Shown here one piece after another: positions 6,150 to 11,168 of a stretch of 11,168 nucleotides of DNA. The position numbers were made by a program, and so were the translations under genes. The first letter of the stretch is position 1; each line of letters begins with the position of its first letter. Source of the stretch: Chitinophagales bacterium (lineage in GTDB: Bacteria > Bacteroidota > Bacteroidia > Chitinophagales > JADIYW01); assembly GCA_020848315.1 (NCBI GenBank), contig JADLAH010000215.1:1-11168 (forward strand), given 5' to 3'. The notes below the pieces were generated by a model. It did not search any database, had not been told where the DNA came from, and was given only the letters and a program-made list of their open reading frames with translations.

Positions 6150-7642
6150 TAAGGCTGAATTTTTAAAACTTGCCCTAATTTAACAGTTTGTTCTGACATC
6201 TCATTCCATTCCTGCAATTGTGCCAGAGAAATCTGATAGCGTTTTGCAATATTATATAACGTGTCGCCTTTCACGACGGTGTGATATCCGTTGCTGCTTT
6301 TCGGGAGATTTGCATAATCAATCTGTGCGGGGTAGACGGTCGGCGTCACGGCATTTTCGGTAGTTGCCGTTTTTTGCGGAGTGGAAACAGGGGCGATGTC
6401 CACCGGCTTCGGTTGGCTTATGGTGGTCTGCGCAGGTGTCACCGGCGATTTCTCCAGCAGTTTGGTGTCTTTTTCCCAATCCAGCAACTTGTTGCTGTCA
6501 ATGGTGCTTTTATAGTTTTCTTTGATGGGCGGATATACCGTATCGTTGGCGCGGACAATGGCAATGGGCGCGGCAGCCGGTATGTTTCCTGTCTGCACTT
6601 TTGGCTTGTCAGTCACCTTTCCGTTCAGCGACAGTATTTCTCCGGCCAGCGGTTCTTCGCCCGGTGCCAGCAGGTTGAACTGCTGCAGTTGCAGCAGGCG
6701 AATTCCTTTTTGCTGTGCAATCCGCCACATATTATCTCCTGTTTGTACGGTGCAGTTCGCTTCTTTATTTTTTTTGCGTTTCGCTTGCAGGAAAATCGGC
6801 GTGCCTGCTGCAATCGGCTGTTCCGACTTCAGGTCGTTGTATTGCAGTAATTTCTCTTTGGTAACGGCAAAACGGTGGCTGATGGCCGCGAGCGATTGAT
6901 CCGCTGTTGAATAGATGGCTTTTTTACCGTTTATTTTTATGGGTTTGTCCGTGAGGGTTGGGACAGATGTTACCGTCTTTTCAATCAGTATAATCTTTTT
7001 TTTTTCGTCCTCCACCTGTGGCACCTGCGATTGCTGGGTGCTGTCAATCAGGGTCTGCTCGATTTCCTCCACAATATTTTCCGCCGGAACTTCGGGTATG
7101 ATATACGCAGGCAGTTCGCCGCGGTCGAAGGCCGCCAGTTGATAGTCTTCAATGGTTTTGATGATAATCTCGGCGTATTTCGGATTGGTGGCGTATCCCG
7201 CTTTTTTCAGGCCATGCGCCCATGCTTTGTAATCGTGTTTGTCGAGTTTGAAGAGACCGGCATAGTAAGGGCGATACAACAGGAAATCGGTATGATCTTT
7301 ATAGGAATCTTCCACGGTTTCATACACGCGGAAACACTCGTTTGGTGCATCGTCGGTATATTTAAAGGTTTTGCCTGTCCAGTTGGATTTGCACTTGATA
7401 CCAAAGTGATTATTGGTGTTTTTGGCAAGATAGCTGGTGCCGAAACTGCTTTCGTGGATGCCCTGCGCCAGTGTGATGCTGGCCGGAATGTTGGAGCGCT
7501 CCATTTCGCGGATGGCAATATCTTTATACTGCTTGATGTAGGCAATAATCTGGGTGGAATCTTTCCTGCTTTGCGCCTGGGCGCTCCAGCTCATGAATAA
7601 AAGGATAAAAGGAAAAAGGTATTTGCTGGCAGTCGGTTTCAT
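6149..7642 (-). CDS. Secreted glucosaminidase with LysM repeats
   Basis: This is a likely peptidoglycan hydrolase of 497 residues. Residues 1-23 are a signal peptide ending SAQAQ. Residues 32-168 are a glucosaminidase domain (GH73/FlgJ-like) with NIPASITLAQGIHESSFG, where E64 is the probable catalytic acid, then NNHFGIKC, YRPYYAGL and KAGYATNPKYAEIIIK. A linker follows (about 170-240). Next come three LysM-like peptidoglycan-binding modules: a degenerate one at about 243-286, one at about 297-339 (CTVQTGDNMWRIAQQ) and a canonical C-terminal one at about 453-495 (YHTVVKGDTLYNIAKRY). A proline/threonine-rich stretch (about 395-440) separates the last two. The gene begins 26 bases after the O-methyltransferase stop and overlaps hpt. 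It could act in wall turnover or cell separation. Confidence 0.93.
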   Translation of the reverse strand: MKPTASKYLFPFILLFMSWSAQAQSRKDSTQIIAYIKQYKDIAIREMERSNIPASITLAQGIHESSFGTSYLAKNTNNHFGIKCKSNWTGKTFKYTDDAPNECFRVYETVEDSYKDHTDFLLYRPYYAGLFKLDKHDYKAWAHGLKKAGYATNPKYAEIIIKTIEDYQLAAFDRGELPAYIIPEVPAENIVEEIEQTLIDSTQQSQVPQVEDEKKKIILIEKTVTSVPTLTDKPIKINGKKAIYSTADQSLAAISHRFAVTKEKLLQYNDLKSEQPIAAGTPIFLQAKRKKNKEANCTVQTGDNMWRIAQQKGIRLLQLQQFNLLAPGEEPLAGEILSLNGKVTDKPKVQTGNIPAAAPIAIVRANDTVYPPIKENYKSTIDSNKLLDWEKDTKLLEKSPVTPAQTTISQPKPVDIAPVSTPQKTATTENAVTPTVYPAQIDYANLPKSSNGYHTVVKGDTLYNIAKRYQISLAQLQEWNEMSEQTVKLGQVLKIQP

Positions 7643-7668
7643 AATAGTGATAAATTAAAAGTGTATGT

Positions 7669-8304
7669 TTATTTCTTGCGCATCATCATAATGCCGTCCC
7701 GGATAGATACAATGACATTTTCCACGCGGCTGTCCTGTTGTATTTTATCGTTGAAATCGGCTAAATGTTGTGTGTCTTTGTCTTTTTTTTCGTTAATAAT
7801 CTTCCCACTCCATAACACATTATCTGCCAGAATAATTCCGCCGCTGCGCACTTTGTCGATAACAAGGTCGTAATACAGGCTGTAATTCTGTTTGTCGGCA
7901 TCGATAAAAACGAGGTCGAAGGTCTCGTCTAGTGTGGGAATGATATCTTTTGCCTGACCAATGAGCGGAAAAATCTTTTCCTGCAATCCGGCCGCCAGCA
8001 GATGCTCTTTCACCATTGGTTCCAGTTCTTCGTTGATATCTATGGTATATAGTTTTCCATCGTTCTGCAAGCCTGCCGCCAGACAAATAGCGGCATATCC
8101 TGTGAAGGTGCCGATTTCCAGTACGCGGCGCGGTCGCAGCATGTGAGATAATATCTGCAGAAACTGTCCCTGCACTTTGCCGCTCAGCATCTGCGGCATC
8201 AGCACATCCGTATGGGTTTTGCGGTTCAGTGCTGCCAGCACAGGCTGTTCGTCCGTGGTGTGTTGTTCTATATATTGTTCTATGTCAGGAGCCACTAAGT
8301 GCAT
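7669..8304 (-). CDS. SAM-dependent O-methyltransferase, family 3
   Basis: The 211-residue product belongs to the CCoAOMT/COMT-like cation-dependent family. The SAM-binding motif I is VLEIGTFTGYAAICLA (61-76), with the acidic ribose contact in LYTIDINEE (85-93). The metal site is FIDADK (D135) plus ADNVLWSG (D161 and N162). Bacterial members methylate catechol-type hydroxyls in small molecules. The real substrate cannot be told from sequence. It starts MHLVAPDIEQYI, sits 39 bases behind the biotin-carrier gene and 26 bases ahead of the glucosaminidase, and is likely part of the same operon. Confidence 0.93.
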   Translation of the reverse strand: MHLVAPDIEQYIEQHTTDEQPVLAALNRKTHTDVLMPQMLSGKVQGQFLQILSHMLRPRRVLEIGTFTGYAAICLAAGLQNDGKLYTIDINEELEPMVKEHLLAAGLQEKIFPLIGQAKDIIPTLDETFDLVFIDADKQNYSLYYDLVIDKVRSGGIILADNVLWSGKIINEKKDKDTQHLADFNDKIQQDSRVENVIVSIRDGIMMMRKK

Positions 8305-8343
8305 GTGCGTTCAGATTTGTCGAGGGTAAAGGAGTTGCAGGAT

Positions 8344-8847
8344 TTATTCCATTTCTATCAGCAGCTGATTTTTTTCAACCGCGTCTTTTTTGTGGACAGG
8401 AATATTTTTTACCACGCCGCTGCCGCTCGCTTTGATGATGTTTTCCATTTTCATGGCTTCCAGAATCAGCAGGTTGTCGCCTTTCTGAACGGATTGTCCC
8501 GGTTCCACCAGGATGTCGAGCACGAGACCTGGCATCGGCGCCTTGACATTGTCCATTTTTTCGTCTGCACCTGCCGACATGCCCATCTGGTCCAGCAGGA
8601 TATCGAGTTCCGTCTGCAGATTCAGGTCGTAAATATTGTTGTTCACCTTGATGGAAAAACGCTTCAGCGCGTAGTCTGCATGAATCACTTCCAGATTGTA
8701 GGATTTGTGATGTTGCAGGATATGAAATTTGTGGTCAAGTATTTTTACCAAATCGATGTCGGTAGGCTGCCCGTCAATTTTAATCTGCTGCTCGTCCAGT
8801 TCGATTTCGTGCGATTTATCTTCCTGATAAAAAACTTTATATTTCAT
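8344..8847 (-). CDS. Biotinyl-domain carrier protein of an acyl-CoA carboxylase
   Basis: The product has 167 residues. Residues 1-95 are an N-terminal region of short strands with no assigned function. Residues 98-167 are a biotinyl/lipoyl domain with KAPMPGLVLDI and LEAMKMEN, where K133 is the biotinylation site. EAMKMEN and the absence of the AccB thumb segment point to the propionyl/methylcrotonyl-CoA carboxylase or decarboxylase type rather than the AccB found at 3409-3876. The carboxylase and carboxyltransferase partners are not in the window. The start MKYKVFYQEDK at 8847 is preferred over an ATG at 8886. The 13 extra residues MPNSLISCHNKPI look like read-through of the intergenic region. 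It is the first gene of the operon ending with hpt. Confidence 0.88.
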   Translation of the reverse strand: MKYKVFYQEDKSHEIELDEQQIKIDGQPTDIDLVKILDHKFHILQHHKSYNLEVIHADYALKRFSIKVNNNIYDLNLQTELDILLDQMGMSAGADEKMDNVKAPMPGLVLDILVEPGQSVQKGDNLLILEAMKMENIIKASGSGVVKNIPVHKKDAVEKNQLLIEME

Positions 8848-8929
8848 TATTGGTTTATTATGACACGATATTAAGGAATTAGGCATTATTGCTTACCTTT
8901 ACTTTTTCAAACGATGTTAATAAGTACTT
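8848..8929. promoter_or_regulatory. Divergent promoter region
   Basis: These 82 bases separate two divergent genes, so both promoters should lie here. For the peptidase, TACCTTTA (8894-8901, plus strand) is a near match to TAnnTTTG, without a good -33 box. For the minus-strand operon, TTTG (8911-8908) is followed after 19 bases by TAATGCCT (8888-8881), a poor -7 match. Neither is convincing on its own. Confidence 0.35.
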
Positions 8930-11168
8930 ATGCGCAGGACAGGCACATTTCTAATTATTCTTTTGGTATTCAGTTCATTACAGGCGAATAACCCCCGAAA
9001 AAAAGGCAAAAAATTTAACCCGAAACAACTTGAGGAGGTGGTGATAACCCCTAAAAATCCGTTTACAAGCTATCGTGCGACCTATCCGGCTTATTTTGAT
9101 CTGGTGCATACCAGCTTAAAAGTGAAACCCGTATTTGCAGAAAAAAAATTGTACGGAACTGCGGAACTGACCCTGACGCCACATTTTTATGAACAAAATC
9201 AACTCATCCTCGATGCCAAATGGATGCGTATCCGGTCGGTGGAATTGCTGCAGCCGGGAGAAACCCGCACGTTGTCTTACAGCTATGATACGTTGCAACT
9301 GAAAATAGATTTGGGCAAATACTTCAGGCAGTATGATACATTGAAAGTGCGCATACAATATGTGGCAGAGCCATATACACAAGACAGCAATCAGGTGGCA
9401 GACGGACGCGGGATGTATTTTATAGATGTGGAAGATAAAAATCCGTATAAACCGATGCACCTGTGGACACAGGGTGAGGAAGAATCTTCTTCCTGCTGGT
9501 TCCCAACGATAGAGGCGACTTATCAGAAAACGTCGCAGGAATTATGGGTGACGCTGGATACCGCCTTTATTTCTTTGTCCAATGGGTTGCTTATTTCAAC
9601 GGTAAATAACGGAGATGGCACCAAAACAGATTATTGGAAACAGGATTTGCCACATTCTCCGTATCTGTTTTTCCTGGGTATCGGCGATTACTTCAAACAC
9701 AGTGATAGCTGGAGAGGTAAAGAAGTATCGGCCTACACATTCCCGAAATATAAAGACGTACTGCCGGAGATTTTCAAAAACCTGCCGGAAATGATGGAGT
9801 TTTTTTCCAAACAACTGGGCGTGGATTATCCATGGGATAAATTGTCCAATATCATCGCATATGACTATACCGCCGGCGCGATGGAAAATACATCGGCTAT
9901 TATCTACTACGACCGCATGCTGTGCGACCACAGACATCTGCTGGATGGTAGTTTCGACTGGATTATCGCGCATGAATTATATCACCATTGGTTCGGCGAT
10001 CTGACGACGGCAGAATCCTGGGCAAATCTGACGCTGAATGAATCATTCGCGGATTATTCCGAATATCTGTGGGCGGAATATAAATATGGCAAAGAGGAAG
10101 CGGATGCCTATGCGCAGTCATCCCTGAAAAAATACCTGCATGCTTCCGCTTACAAAAAAGAACCGATTGTTAATTATTATTACGAAGATTCCCGCGAAAA
10201 CTTTGACGAACTCCGCTATGAAAAAGGCGGCCGCGTATTGCATTTGCTGAGAAATTATATCGGCGACGCGGCATTCTTTGAAGCGACGAAACGCTACCTT
10301 CAGAAAAACGCGTACAAAAGCGCCGAACTGGCCGATTGGAGAATGGCAGTGGAGGAAGTAACCGGCCAGGATATGAACTGGTTCTTCAATCAGTGGTGGC
10401 TGGATAAAGGTCATCCTATACTCGATGTCGCCCATCTCTACGACGAAAAAAATAAAACCATACAACTTACCGTAAAACAAATCCAGACAAGTGCGGAAGC
10501 ACCTGTTTTCCGTATTCCTACCAAAGTGGATGTGTATTTTCCGGGTGGCAAAAAAGAAACGCATTCCATCGATATCATCGACAGAAATATGACGTTCTAT
10601 CTGCCGGCAGGGCAAGCGCCGTTGTTGGTGAATTTTGATGCGGACAAAGTGTTGCTGTGCGAGAAAAAAGAAGCATTGTCAGAAGAACAACTGATATACA
10701 AACTGCAGAATGCGCCCTTATTCCTGGACAAACTGGAAGCCATCAAGGCCTTGTCACCGAAGCAAAAAGGAAATCAGGAGGTGCAGTCGCAGTTTATCAA
10801 GATGCTGCAACACAGCAATTACTATCTGCGTTCCGCAGTAGCCGACGAAATGGATGTGCTGCATTACAATGATAAAACACAATTGTCCATCGCGTTGCAA
10901 CAGGTGGTCAACACAGATAATAGTTCTCAGGTGCGAGAAAAAGCCCTGAATAAACTGGTGAAGCTGGAGAAAGGAAAAAGTGTGGCAGTACTGGAAAATG
11001 TACTGACAAAAGACTCTTCTTATCTCGTGCTCGCGGCGGCACTGACACATCTGCAGACTTATCAGAAACAGAAAGCGTACGCGTACGCGCTGCAGTTTTC
11101 TTCCACAGAAAATGCCACGCTGATGCCGGCAGTAGCGAAGGTGCTGAAGGATTCTTCAGATGCTGAGC
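8930..11168 (+). CDS. Secreted M1-family metalloaminopeptidase (3' end outside window)
   Basis: The frame runs from ATG 8930 to the right edge, 746 codons visible. M1 peptidases remove N-terminal residues from peptides with one zinc ion. Residues 1-19 are a signal peptide (hydrophobic FLIILLVF, then SLQA). An N-terminal beta domain follows. The substrate-recognition motif is GAMEN (316-320). The zinc site is HELYHHW (H348 and H352), with the third ligand in NESFADY (E371), giving HEXXH-X18-E. Y430 in RYEKGG is the likely transition-state tyrosine. After about residue 590 the sequence turns helical and repetitive (for example VREKALNKLVKLEKG), consistent with a HEAT-like C-terminal domain, as in several Bacteroidota members. 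All catalytic residues are present, and the protein is probably periplasmic or exported. Confidence 0.96.
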   Translation, partial: MRRTGTFLIILLVFSSLQANNPRKKGKKFNPKQLEEVVITPKNPFTSYRATYPAYFDLVHTSLKVKPVFAEKKLYGTAELTLTPHFYEQNQLILDAKWMRIRSVELLQPGETRTLSYSYDTLQLKIDLGKYFRQYDTLKVRIQYVAEPYTQDSNQVADGRGMYFIDVEDKNPYKPMHLWTQGEEESSSCWFPTIEATYQKTSQELWVTLDTAFISLSNGLLISTVNNGDGTKTDYWKQDLPHSPYLFFLGIGDYFKHSDSWRGKEVSAYTFPKYKDVLPEIFKNLPEMMEFFSKQLGVDYPWDKLSNIIAYDYTAGAMENTSAIIYYDRMLCDHRHLLDGSFDWIIAHELYHHWFGDLTTAESWANLTLNESFADYSEYLWAEYKYGKEEADAYAQSSLKKYLHASAYKKEPIVNYYYEDSRENFDELRYEKGGRVLHLLRNYIGDAAFFEATKRYLQKNAYKSAELADWRMAVEEVTGQDMNWFFNQWWLDKGHPILDVAHLYDEKNKTIQLTVKQIQTSAEAPVFRIPTKVDVYFPGGKKETHSIDIIDRNMTFYLPAGQAPLLVNFDADKVLLCEKKEALSEEQLIYKLQNAPLFLDKLEAIKALSPKQKGNQEVQSQFIKMLQHSNYYLRSAVADEMDVLHYNDKTQLSIALQQVVNTDNSSQVREKALNKLVKLEKGKSVAVLENVLTKDSSYLVLAAALTHLQTYQKQKAYAYALQFSSTENATLMPAVAKVLKDSSDAE

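Noticed and set aside
8848..8886. Longer start for the biotin-carrier protein at ATG 8886
   Set aside because: The 13 extra residues have no family resemblance and would take up half of the short divergent intergenic region. MKYKVFYQEDK is a natural start.
10118..10615. Minus-strand open frame of 165 codons across the peptidase gene
   Set aside because: It is antisense to the conserved M1 peptidase, whose full motif set leaves no doubt about the coding strand.

Overview
The window looks like a chromosomal segment of a Bacteroidota bacterium, probably of the Chitinophagales/Sphingobacteriia side. The evidence is the protein types (a zinc-less L32, a DUF177/YceD protein ending in DPRWAAL, a secreted glucosaminidase with LysM repeats), starts that mostly lack Shine-Dalgarno sequences, and -7-like TAnnTTTG promoter motifs. 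The order is inferred from general resemblance only; no 16S gene is present.

Layout. Almost everything before 8.85 kb is read from the minus strand. From right to left, a likely operon (8847 to 5610) encodes a small biotin-carrier protein, an O-methyltransferase, a secreted glucosaminidase/LysM protein and hypoxanthine phosphoribosyltransferase; the last two overlap by one base. Next comes a translation cluster, yceD-rpmF-efp, closed by a clear intrinsic terminator. accB and accC follow, encoding the biotin carrier and biotin carboxylase of acetyl-CoA carboxylase. They are normally adjacent, but here a REP-associated tyrosine transposase (RAYT) gene lies between them on the opposite strand. 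After accC come an AT-rich orphan lipoprotein gene, a gene-free stretch packed with palindromes, and the start of an unknown membrane-anchored protein that runs off the left edge. On the plus strand, an M1-family metalloaminopeptidase gene diverges from the biotin-carrier operon and runs off the right edge.

The most interesting part is the RAYT/REP system. Five 25-bp palindromes (11-bp arms, 3-nt loop) share the core GCCACGA-loop-TCGTGGC and show compensatory base changes. One is just upstream of accC, two lie inside the RAYT reading frame and are translated in frame, one is two bases past the accB stop, and one is in the left palindrome cluster. A second, unrelated 24-bp palindrome family (arms TCGGTTGGTG) flanks the lipoprotein region, and two further palindrome types occur in the gap at 244-607. 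The RAYT keeps its HUH motif and a candidate catalytic tyrosine. The simplest reading is a REPtron that inserted between accB and accC and has seeded REPs around and within itself, leaving accC with a REP hairpin in its leader.
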